Of a stretch of 64,000 nucleotides of DNA, positions 55,111-64,000 are shown piece by piece; within the stretch, counting starts at the first letter, position 1; each line of letters opens with the position of its first letter. The notes beneath the pieces were generated by a model. The model was given only the letters and a program-made list of their open reading frames with translations, was not told the origin of the DNA and made no database searches. The stretch comes from Gnetum montanum. Its lineage: Eukaryota; Streptophyta; Gnetopsida; Gnetales; Gnetaceae. Made by a program: the position numbers and the translations under genes. Location of the stretch: contig MNCI01027315.1 in the NCBI GenBank assembly GCA_015680685.1, positions 1-64,000 on the forward strand. Direction: 5' to 3'.

Positions 55111-55189
55111 AAACCACCCATCCTTATCCCCCTCCCTAAAAAAATTATGGATAATCACATTTAGGATGGGGTGTTGAAAACTAAAATAA

Positions 55190-55318
55190 GTAAAACATAG
55201 GTATACCCTAAGATATATAGTCCAATTAGAACTTTATATAACTCAACATTACCTACTAGAATCAAACCCATGACTTGGAGTTTCTTGATCAAGTGTCCTA
55301 CCATTAGGCTAACACCTC
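55190..55318 (-). repeat. tRNA-derived SINE, copy in copia C (minus)
   Basis: The minus strand reads GAGGTGTTAGCCTAATGG (A box), GGGTTTGATTCTAGTAGG (B box) and GACTATATATCTTAGGG. It is an inverted neighbour of the copy at 54968, about 80 bp away, so the pair could form a long hairpin in RNA. Confidence 0.8.
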
Positions 55319-55776
55319 ATTATGGATACACCACATTTAAAGACAACACTAAAGCTTTCATTAGATGTATTGGAATCATGGAAGGTAAGGATCACTCATA
55401 GGTAAAGAATGTATTCTATGTTAAAGGTTTAAATCATAATCTTCCTAGTATGAGCCAACTCTATGATTTAAACTATGAAGTTGTGATCACAAAAGATTCT
55501 TGCTTAGTAAGATATATTAACACTAAAAAAATTGTTATTGATGTGCATAGAAAATTCAATGTTTTTATCACTTTAGTAATGGAGACATCTAACAAAGAAA
55601 TCAAGTGTCTTCTAAGTAATGCAAGTGATGACCATCTTTGGCATAGAAAACTAGGACACATAAAAATGAATATAGTTAGAATACTTGTTATAAAAGAAAT
55701 GATTCATGGTCTAAAAAAGCTCAAAGCTTTCAAAATTAAGGTTTGTAAAAGTGATGAATCATATTTTTGTTGGCCC

Positions 55777-56548
55777 TGATATTGGGGCACAAGCAACGTT
55801 ATCAGATATCTGGTATCACAAGAGGCATGCCTCCCTATAAATATAGCACCTAGATGCATGATTCATCAATCTTTAATTAGTTGTTAGTGAAGCCCTTGTA
55901 ATTTTTTTTCTCCATAGCTAGAATATTCTCTAAGTGCCTGTAGTAGCAATCAAAGAGTGTACATGTCACTATTCAAGCACTGATGTACATGAGCATCTTA
56001 GTGTGAACAACAATAAAGATGAGCTTTTCTGATTAAACCTTGTAGCACTTGGAATAGATTAATGTTTCCTTATGCATTTAATATTCATGCAATCTATTTT
56101 AATGAATTGTAATTAAGTAATTAATGTTGATTAATTAGCAAACATAAGTACAACCACTTTGAGCATACATTTAACGCTTGGTAATCCTAATAGCACTTAA
56201 CGCTTGGTAACCCAGTAGTGATATTACATGTTCAAGATGTGTACAGAAAGTGGGAACAGAGGCTTATGTTATGATTAGTTAAGTGTTGGCTAGTTAATGA
56301 GATTAGTTAAGTAATTAAATTTTTTATTCTTATTCTTAGGCAACTTAAACAATACAAGATAAAATGATAAAAATCATATGCCTCAATTTCACTTAACCAT
56401 ACACTTGTACTTCACAAGTCGAACTAGGAAGACAACGATTGCAATGGTTAGATTCACATCTTGGAACTAGTGTACTTAGAAACCTAAAGTCTACAAAGTT
56501 TGACCAGATCGATGAGTGAACACTAGTGATTTATATGGTTGGGCATCA
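55777..56548 (+). repeat. Gypsy-3 5' LTR
   Basis: 772 bp, TGATATTGGGG...TTGGGCATCA. A very short U3 (about 58 bp) with GTTATCAGATATC and TGGTATCAC, then CCTATAAATATAG (about 55834-55846). Its right part matches the gypsy-1 LTR read on the other strand (CTTAACCATACAC, CTAGGAAGACAA). TTGACGAGGACT after 56548 is the remnant of the tRNA-Asp PBS. Confidence 0.75.
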
Positions 56549-56689
56549 TTGACGAGGACTTTAGTTAGTTGTGTGTGCTATCTAGGACTTAGTGAAATTA
56601 TTAAAAATCATTGTAATGAACCTATTAAAGCTAAATCATTCAACTAAGAAAGTATATTACAAGCACACTGTTTTTATTGGTGAACTAAA

Positions 56690-59060
56690 ATGGCTTCTTC
56701 TCACAAGGATGATTCTCCACCAAGGTTCGAGCATACAACCAATCAACAAAGGAATGAATGGTCAAATCAACTAGTATCCCAACAATGTAGAGTGGTATAT
56801 ACTCATCCTAATGAGTATGTGCTAGACTTCACCTTCATCCTACATCAAGATGAACAATTATGGTGGAGGGACATGAAGCACAACATTGTGTTTTCACCCA
56901 ATCGAGTAGTTCCTATGATGCTACACCATACTCTTATGAGGTTGGGCATCGAAGGGCTCAATGCTAAATACGTTGTGTAGGAACATGACTATCAAGATTA
57001 CCATTCCATTGAGGTGCAACGCAAAAGAAATCAGTAATAGGAGAGGTGCTATGAATCTTCGAAGGGGAAATGGTTCAATAACCCCTTATTCCTGTTAGAT
57101 CAAAAAGATAGTGAGGATCCATTCTTTGGGGATTTTCATTTTACTGACTCTCCTTCCATTGTTTTCAATGAAGGGGGCTTGAACCTAGACTTACAATCCA
57201 CTATAAAGAATCTTGGTTTGAGTAAGAATGGGTCCCATGATCATGGAGGATCCAAAAGTGGAAGTCATGGTAGGAACAAGGACAGGCATCATGATGATGA
57301 TCGTGACTATGACCATAGAAGAGGAGGTGGTAGGCACCATGGTGGTGCTAGTCCTCCTTCATCTTCTCCTTCATCATCATCTTCTTCCTCCTTTGGTTCT
57401 GACTAAAGCTGCAGAGGATGTGATCGTGATGGAGGTGATCAATGGGACAAAGATGATCATAGGGCCCATTAGAATAGTCAAGATCAGGGGCATGGGCAAT
57501 CAAGGGAGGCCCACCACCACAAGAGAAGGGAAAGTAGAGGACATCATGGGCATCATGGCCATCACAGAGGCTATGATCATGATGAGCCTTTGCTTACAAC
57601 TCAAAACATGTTGAACATTGTAGAGGTAGTGAGGATTCCAACAAGGCATGTGAAAGATAGCAAAATCAAGTGGTTGGATATGAAAAATATTTCCAAGTTT
57701 GAAGGAGGATATAATTTAGATTCATAAAATCATCTTCAAGCCTTTCACAATGCCTGTGCCTTATAGAATGTGGAGAATGATGGTAAAAACTTAAGCTATT
57801 CCTAAGGACACTAATTAAAGAAGTTGAAAGTTGGTACCAATCCTTAGAGTTGAAATCAATTTGTAGATGAAGTATGATGCTTAAGCTCTTCAATGAAAAT
57901 AGCAGACATAATCCCAACTATCCAACTTGAGAAAGTAGATCCAAGTTTGGAAACAAGAAACACATAAACCCTTAGATGTAGCCATGGGCATGTATTATTC
58001 TCTCTTGCATTGATGTCCTGGCCATGATTATTCTTAATGGGAGCAGCTTCGCAATATCACAAATGGGCTCTACACAAAAATATGGAGAACTCTTGGGGTC
58101 TATGCCCAAGGGAAACTTTTAGAATTTATAGTCCATTAGATTCAAAGGTTGATTGAGTAGGTTGCCAAATAAGAAGGAGAGTTAAGAAAAAGAGAAAGTG
58201 TAGAGGAGTACAATTGGGATCTTTTCATCAGAAAAAGGAAAGTTTGGTTCTATAAAAATGAGGAGGAGGCACCACTTGATGAGGTGGTGTAACAAAAGAC
58301 CTCACCAATTCAAAAATCTATTTCCAAAATTTTAGCTAAGGTAGAAAAAATGTGGAACTCTTTGGATGAAAAGTTCCAAATTGCTTTGAAAATAGTAGAG
58401 GAATCCAAAGATCAAAGTAGTGATCATGATCGTAGGAGAAGAAAGGAAGTTGAACATGCCCATCAAAGAGGTAGGGGCAATGTTGCTATAATAGAGGAGC
58501 TTGTGGAGTCTAAAACAAATGATGATGGTAGATGTGACATCTACCAATATGAACACCCTAAGGAATCTTACCCTATTGTGTCACACTTGTAGGATTTTGA
58601 TGGGTACACTCAAAATCCTAGACTGGCAAGAAGGCAAGCACCCAGAAGGTTGTCTTATCCTTAGAGAAACCATAGGTAGTTCCACCAACAACAAGCTTAC
58701 TATCCAAGTGAAGCTCCACCACAACCTTATGAACAGTATTAGCAATAGCAATAATCATAGTCATGGGGGATGCTACCACCAAGGTAGTAGTACCCTTATA
58801 GATAGCTCAATCCATATGGGTACTATGTTCAACAGCCCATTTCTTCGCATGACTCTTCCAATCAAGCTTTATTCCAACATTACTACTACCCTCTTGAATA
58901 CTATAGAGCCCAATATCTAAGAAGGAAATCCTCATTTCTTCACTATCCTCCTCATCCTTCTACACAGGTCCCTTTTCCATCAACACAATTACCACCTACT
59001 CCATCAATGCAGGGTGACATTCCAACCCAACCACAACAATGTAATGCCACCAAGGCTATT
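56690..59060 (+). pseudogene. Gypsy-3 gag
   Basis: It starts MASSHKDDSPPRFEHTTNQQ at 56690, then YTHPNEYVLDFTFILHQDEQ and MLHHTLMRLGIEGLNAKYVV (aligned with gypsy-1). A Gly/His/Arg/Asp-rich and poly-Ser linker follows (57179-57406), then VVRIPTRHVKDSKIKWLDMK and FEGGYNLDS (about 57625-57730), a decayed gag core, and MWNSLDEKFQIALKIVEESK with the zinc-knuckle remnant CDIYQYEHPKESYPIVSHL (58350-58592; second and last Cys lost). A Gln/Pro-rich tail follows. Several frameshifts. Confidence 0.75.
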
Positions 59061-59369
59061 AATATATAGCCAACTCCTCAGCCGAATGGTTTAGAAAAAA
59101 AAATCCTAGAAAAGACCATTCTTCCAAACCAACAATCCTACAAATCCCTCATAGACACATGTAGTCAATAGCCCTGCTTCTCCCTCATTCTTTGCATCTA
59201 CTCTGTTCAAGTCCTCTTCAAACTAAACATCTTCCAAAGTGCATACTGTCATGTTGATCCATGCAGTAACTGATTAGATTAAGGCTAGTAACTTCCCAAG
59301 AAAAGATCTAATCTTGGGAGTCCCCTTATCTACCTACAAATCACTAACAATGAGCCTTGTAAGGCTCTT

Positions 59370-59780
59370 CTAGATTCAAGTTCTGGTGTAAATCTAATTT
59401 CTCATGAGATGTACATTACTTGGAACCTGCCTCCACTCAAGAAGAGCAACATTCATCTTGAGTTGACAGACCAATCCATCACCATTTCCTTGGGATTGGT
59501 GGAGGACATTATGACTATCATTTGTGGATGTTCTCTTAGGATTGGTGGAGGACATTGTGACTACCATTTGTGGGTGATCTTATCCTGCTAACTTCTTAGT
59601 GATCCATGTTGATAACTACAAGGAAGACTTCCCAATCATCATGGGAAGGTCTTGGTTAAGCACCATTAATGCATGGTTAGGGATTTGAGATCTTTCCTTA
59701 AATATTTCCAAGGAAAATGCATTGGGAAAGGTAGAGAAGAAGAGAGTTCCATGCATTACGTACAGTGAAACAAGGTGCAA
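59370..59780 (+). pseudogene. Gypsy-3 aspartic protease with a 47-bp internal duplication
   Basis: ALLDSSSGVNLISHEMY (catalytic DSG now DSS), NLPPLKKSNIHLELTDQS, ISLGLVED, then a tandem duplication of about 47 bp at about 59488-59582 (GATTGGTGGAGGACATT occurs twice), then FPIIMGRSWLSTINAWLGI and VPCITYS. Collinear with the gypsy-1 protease at 25180-24387. Confidence 0.8.
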
Positions 59781-60079
59781 TTGTGTGCAGAAACTATGGT
59801 CCATAAAAAGTACATCCATCAAAGCATGCAGATAGTGTGTAGATGTGTCTAAAATTCAAAGGTGCCTATACACAATAGCCACAAAACTAGAGGGCACCCA
59901 ATGATTGATAGCTAATCTTGATAACAACTCAACATTTTGCATGAAACTAATTAAGAGCCTAACAAGTGCCTATGTTGAAGGCATGGACGAGATGGAGTAG
60001 ATCCATCGCCAACTCTTCAATGAACTTGATGATACTTATTGGAGGGAGTTTGAAATCCCTAAGAGCTTTAAGTAGGAGC

Positions 60080-60900
60080 CCCTAGATTTAAAAACTCTAC
60101 CTGTCAGCATGGAGTATGCTTTTTTGAATAATGAAAAGCTAGTGATAATCAATGTTGATCTTGTTCTTGAACAAAGAGAGAAGTTGTTGAAGGTGATCAA
60201 AAAATGGCCAAAAGCCTTTGCTTGGTCATATCTTGAACTCATTGAAATTGATCCTAGGATATGCTAGCACTACATTTATACAAATCCCTCCATGAAGACA
60301 AATAGGTAGCCATAGTGATGGTTGAACCCCCAAACTTAAGTAGATCGTCAAGGAGGAGGTTGAACAACTCCTCAAGGCAGGGTTCATCTATCCCATTGTG
60401 GATAGTGAGTGGGTTAGCCCACTTGTGATAGTGCCAAAGAAAGGTGGCAAATGGAGAGTCTATATCGACCTCAAGCTGCTAAACATGGAAACTTATAATG
60501 AAATAAAGCTTAACCTTGATTTAAGCCTAGCATAAAAAGACCACCTAATGATATTAAATGTGTGAGATGAGAATCGACAAGTAGCCCTATCAATGAATAA
60601 AGTGCACAAGGAAAATGCCAAACAATGTTATGATGCATGAATAAGGAAAGTTAAATTTCAACTAGGTGATAAGGTTCTTTATTGGAACCCCACGCATGTA
60701 CCACAACGTACAAATTCAAATGTTATGGGAAGAACCTTACATCATTCATGCAACTTTTCCTTCCAATGCCATGATAATTTACCATCCTTTAAGCCTAGAG
60801 AAATGGCTATTAGTCAACATCCAACAAGTGAACCCTTTCCTAGAACCTAGGATAAGTGGTAGTGCTAACACCTTGACAGATAGAAAAACCCACTCTATTT
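60080..60900 (+). pseudogene. Gypsy-3 partial pol: reverse transcriptase start joined to integrase end
   Basis: 60080-60260 gives LPVSMEYAFLNNEKLVIINV and EQREKLLKVIKKWPKAFAWS, the segment that precedes gypsy RT. 60350-60490 gives EQLLKAGFIYPIVDSEWVSP and LVIVPKKGGKWRVYIDLKLL (RT fingers). The sequence then jumps by about 60590 to AKQCYDA and VKFQLGDKVLYW, the C-terminal end of gypsy integrase, and fades by 60900. RT palm (YxDD), RNase H and the integrase core are therefore deleted. Confidence 0.75.
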
Positions 60901-62379
60901 TTTGAATCTCCTCCTTTCAACTCAGTAATGGTGGAGATGACCATCCATATTAATATTCTATGAAGGCTACCCAAATTTTTCATCTTTTTTTTACACAATT
61001 TTTCAAATGCTTTCCATTTTTCTTGAATATTTTACTACTTATTTTATATATTTTTGGTTTTAATTTTACTCTTTTTGGTTTTGTCTTGTTTTGTGTTGTT
61101 TTGTTCGTTATGAAATCTTGAGCTTTTGCCATGGCTACTACTACTATTGGGAGTTAATTAATGTAGTATTTAATGTTATGATTGATTGCTAAATGATCAA
61201 ATTTTACCTCTAGATTATGTCCTCGATTAATAGATTGTTAATTTTCTAATGATATCAGACAGTGAGTTCACAGCATCCATCCATTCCATCTACTCTATGA
61301 AGCTTTACATCATGGGAGCATGAGGTCCTTTCACAATTAAAACTTAAAGTAATCAATGATCTTATTACCTAATAAACCTAGAATGGACCAAATAGGAATG
61401 GATAAGGTTATAACCTTAAGGGGATTTGTCGTATGCTCTTTTCAACTTCCCTCTCAAATTTTATGATCTTCCATTGGTACATCACTACTCCTATTGTTGA
61501 TCATACTAGGAAGCATGTCTTTGCATGGTGTGGTTTTTGTGGAAAAAAAACCATGGGAATTCAAAGCACACACCTTAGACATAATAATAGGCTACAAGCA
61601 CTAGTTATGAAGCTAGAAAGACATGATACCCATGCCTGAAGGCACCCCTCTAAATAAGGCCTTTTTTTCCTTCTTATCTTTTCTTTTTCTTTTGGAGTGG
61701 TGGTTGTCCTATGGGGGTTATCATGTACTTCTGATGGTTGTTGAAGAAGGATATGTTAATGCAAGATCACTATTAGTGAAATAGACTTGGTCTTGACTAG
61801 GGATGAGCTGGTATTAGATCTACTTAACCACAAACCCCAAAAGAACCTTATGCGATTTAGATATAGATCACCCAACCACCATTCTCTCTATACCATCATT
61901 CTAACCTCACCACTGATCACCTCACTACCTTCTATCATTGTCAATTGATGTATTTGTTATGGAAGTTACATAATCCTCAGATGATCTCTTACATGAATTC
62001 AAGTTTTAACTTATAATGACCATTTATCATCCTTGGGGCCTATAAAATTCTTGGGATGAAAGCATACAAGGGCATCATAGGCATAAACTTGCTTTGCAAA
62101 GGACCAGTTGCATGCCCTTGGGTCTCTTTAAGTTAAAATTCCTATCCCTTGAATGATTAATGGTCTCGCCAACTTGCATTTCAAACATTCAATTTTGCTT
62201 TCTATTGACATCATCAAAATCCAAATCCAATCTAGTCTCCTCTCCCAACAAAATTACAATCCTCTTCTATGTTTTTTTCATCCTTTTGTGTTTTTCTAGC
62301 TTCCATTGGATTCTTGTTTCATCCCAAAACTTGCTAAAATTCCTCACTTTCTTAATGCAAAGTATTGTTAAGTATAACT
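60901..62379 (+). mobile_element. Gypsy-3 non-coding internal region
   Basis: AT-rich, with T-rich tracts near 60980-61100, no coding content and a PPT-like CCTATGGGGGTTATC at about 61709-61722. Equivalent in position to 23061-24386 and 34730-36060. Confidence 0.5.
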
Positions 62380-62470
62380 GCATCGACGTAGCCTCATTGA
62401 TGTAGTGGGATTCATTGACATAGCCCCATTGATGCATCCCCATCGATGTAGTAAAAAAATACTATATATA
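62380..62470 (+). promoter_or_regulatory. Gypsy-3 internal U3-like block upstream of ORF3
   Basis: Five near-repeats (CATCGACGTAGC, CATTGATGTAG, CATTGACATAGCC, CATTGATGCATCC, CATCGATGTAG) spaced 15-17 bp apart, then ACTATATATACATG (62461-62474). An array of palindromic hexamers plus a TATA box about 0.4 kb before ORF3 mirrors gypsy-2, although the hexamer differs (ATCGAT rather than GATATC). Confidence 0.5.
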
Positions 62471-62879
62471 CATGTGAACCTTAGTCATTTTTGAATCATT
62501 TCTCACAAAAGCAAGAGGATTTGTTCAAATGTTTTAGAGCCCATGAACCTTCCCTGAGCTATAACTCTCAAACCGCTAATTCGATTTAATTTGTTTTTTG
62601 ATTTGTGAGCTACTAGAGGTAAGATTTATGTCATGGGGGACATAAACCTTTGGTTTTCTTCTAGAAAAATTTTCCTAACTCCCCAACATTCATCCATTAA
62701 AATAATATTAAATGACTCATTTCAAGTGGGTTAAACTTAACAAAACAACTTTGGTAGCTAACCAATAAAATAATACTAAAAAAATATAACTCACCAAGAT
62801 CATAAATAAGCCTAAGTATAACTTGATGTAATAAGAAAGGTATCAAAAAGAAAAAGGGTTATGAAGTAAAAAGCTAATC

Positions 62880-63880
62880 TTGGGTTACGTTTGTGATCAT
62901 AGATAGTACTAAAGTGAGGGTTGTAGGTGAGAGGGCCTTCCCAACCAAGGGAGAATTGACCAAGGGGAGGAAGGGGCCAACAAAAATAACCATAGCAACC
63001 CTAGGATCAAGTAGCTAAAGTGACCCATGCAACAGGACCTCTTCAGGAGGAGCCTAGAGTGGAATTTGTCCAATAGCTTTTCACTGTAGAAATAGGCCAA
63101 TCCAAGCAAGGTGAAGTTCCTAGGCCAAGGCCTAACCTTGAAGTTATTCTCATGAAGGCCTACTTGAAAAAAATAAGAATCAAGAAGGTCTAGAGTTCCA
63201 TTATCCAAGAGTTGAACTTTGGACCTTTCTTGGAATTGGCATTAGAAAAAGTTCATACATAACTACAAGGGTCTCTCATGTGGCCCATTCTCTTCAATAG
63301 TGGAGAATGGTATATGGATGAGACTTGCCTATTCTAGAACAATTAACAAGGAGACACATTTGTAAATATTAAAGATATCATTGTCTCCTACTCGGTTGAG
63401 GCCATTGTAGAGGTCCTCGAATTACCTTACACTAGAAAAAAGTTGGTAGAAATTTCTACACAAGTAGACCTTAAAGCTAGGAAGAATGGGATATAGCATT
63501 GCTATGTAGTGAACTGTAAGGAGTACAATGCACTCACAAAGGCAAAGAACACATATTTTAAGATTTCATCCTATCACTTAAATCTAACGATGAGGCATAG
63601 TAAGGTGATAGCCTTCTTCACTCAAGCATGTGCTACTCTAAACAAAACGTTTTTGGTCAACCTTTCCTAGCTCATTTATCTAGAGATTGAAAAGAGCTTT
63701 AAGGAAAATGAAAATGGAAGGAACACACTCCTCTTCCCATGCCTCATTTACAAATTGTACAATAGGGGAGGGATAGTGCACCATGCCAATGACATTATCC
63801 ACCATGTTGCTACTGCATCATGATAGGAGATGATGAAGGATAAGGTAGCAGCTAAGTTAGAGGCCACCACTATTACCGCC
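62880..63880 (+). pseudogene. Gypsy-3 ORF3 remnant
   Basis: After TTTGTGATCATAG (acceptor-like), frames give a basic region (KGELTKGRKGPTKI). From 63205 comes ELNFGPFLELALEKV, LMWPILFNSGEWYMDE and then SVEAIVEVLELPYTRKKLVE. This aligns with gypsy-2 ORF3 (VELKFGPFTEF, FPLWPVLSKSGDWYL, STKAISEVLNL). It extends further (YFKISSYHLNLTMRHSKVIA) than the clear part of the gypsy-2 copy and stops at gypsy-4. A larger minus-strand ORF (62909-63208) overlaps it but has no motif. Confidence 0.65.
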
Positions 63881-64000
63881 TGATGAGTGGCGAGGTACCC
63901 CTACACTCAACCATATGAATATGAGCATTTCACGCACGATCCGGTCGAACTCTGCAGACGGACTAGTTGTGGTATCTAGACAGTTAGCCTTAGGTCACAA
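63881..64000 (-). repeat. Gypsy-4 LTR start, truncated by the window end
   Basis: TGATGAGTGGCGAGGTACCC and the following 100 bp match the gypsy-2 LTR starts at 30478 and 38509, including ACTAGTTGTGGTATCTAGA. By analogy the element is on the minus strand and inserted in gypsy-3 ORF3. Confidence 0.85.

Larger units (their letters stand above)
54150..55776 (+). mobile_element. Copia C remnant (gag zinc knuckle, GAG-pre-integrase), cut by gypsy-3
   Basis: Decayed plus-strand copia. A gag part with coiled-coil Leu/Lys/Glu sequence leads to a zinc knuckle CYYCDRFGHIQYSFHRR at about 54690-54740 (last Cys changed to Phe). After two SINE insertions the frame at 55450-55776 reads SQLYDLNYEVVITKDSCLV, then DDHLWHRKLGHIKMNIVR and a GLKKLKAFKIKVCK end. 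This is the GAG-pre-integrase domain just before the integrase zinc finger. It breaks off exactly where the gypsy-3 LTR begins. Confidence 0.8.
55777..63880 (+). mobile_element. Gypsy-3: Athila-like element with gag, PR, partial pol and ORF3
   Basis: The plus-strand member of the same family as gypsy-1 and gypsy-2. Order: 5' LTR 55777-56548, decayed PBS, gag 56690-59060, protease 59370-59780, the start of reverse transcriptase 60080-60540, a deletion, the end of integrase 60590-60900, a non-coding part with a PPT-like tract (61711-61717), an internal U3-like block (62380-62470) and ORF3 62880-63880. Gypsy-4 interrupts it at 63881 and its 3' LTR lies beyond the window. It is the only family member here with pol traces, which supports the lineage assignment. 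Heavily mutated. Confidence 0.8.

Noticed and set aside
62909-63208. 99-codon minus-strand ORF
   Set aside because: It overlaps the plus-strand ORF3 homology of gypsy-3 and has no family signature of its own.

Overview
This window looks like a repeat-choked chromosomal segment of a land plant with a large genome; a conifer or other gymnosperm is plausible but is not proven by the sequence. The reasons are very low gene density, AT-rich DNA, layered LTR retrotransposons in advanced decay, LINE and tRNA-derived SINE copies, a hAT transposase exon, a plant CC-NB-ARC-LRR gene, and N gaps typical of a draft assembly. There are no bacterial genes, CRISPR arrays or operons.

Only two host genes stand out. 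(1) A CC-NB-ARC-LRR immune-receptor gene lies on the minus strand at 6972-9792. It is nearly intact but has one frameshift directly after the GLPL motif. A five-unit minisatellite sits about 0.9-1.2 kb upstream. (2) A five-exon minus-strand gene at 42520-43945 encodes a serine-rich protein of about 283 residues that I do not recognise. Its last three small exons look like copies of one another, each starting with Ile and carrying an acidic residue followed by a WP motif.

Most of the rest is transposable elements. From left to right they are: coiled-coil ORF debris (1-1190); SINEs (2.55 and 2.88 kb); a hAT remnant (11.6-12.9 kb); and a three-layer nest. In the nest, a plus-strand Ty1/copia element (copia A, 13.5-16.1 and 29.2-29.7 kb) was split by a minus-strand, gag-only copia (copia B) in the order LTR-internal-LTR-internal-LTR. 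Copia B's third LTR was then split by a Ty3/gypsy element (gypsy-1, 21497-28681) with 5-bp target duplications and a tRNA-Asp primer-binding site. Next come a related gypsy-2 (30478-38733), LINE pieces (39.8-40.7 and about 50-53.6 kb), a solo LTR with a perfect target duplication inside the second LINE (51218-52456), copia C with two inverted SINEs (54.1-55.8 kb), gypsy-3 on the plus strand (55777-63880), and the first 120 bp of gypsy-4, which inserted into gypsy-3 at 63881.

The most interesting pattern is shared by the gypsy elements, which look Athila-like. Each has a very short U3 (about 60-110 bp) built from palindromic GATATC/CAATATTG-type repeats, then a TATA box. A second, internal U3-like block with its own TATA box lies upstream of an extra 3' ORF (ORF3), in gypsy-1 directly beside a copy of the polypurine tract. 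A 3' splice-acceptor-like sequence precedes the ORF3 ATG in several copies. This suggests that ORF3 has its own promoter and/or spliced transcript.
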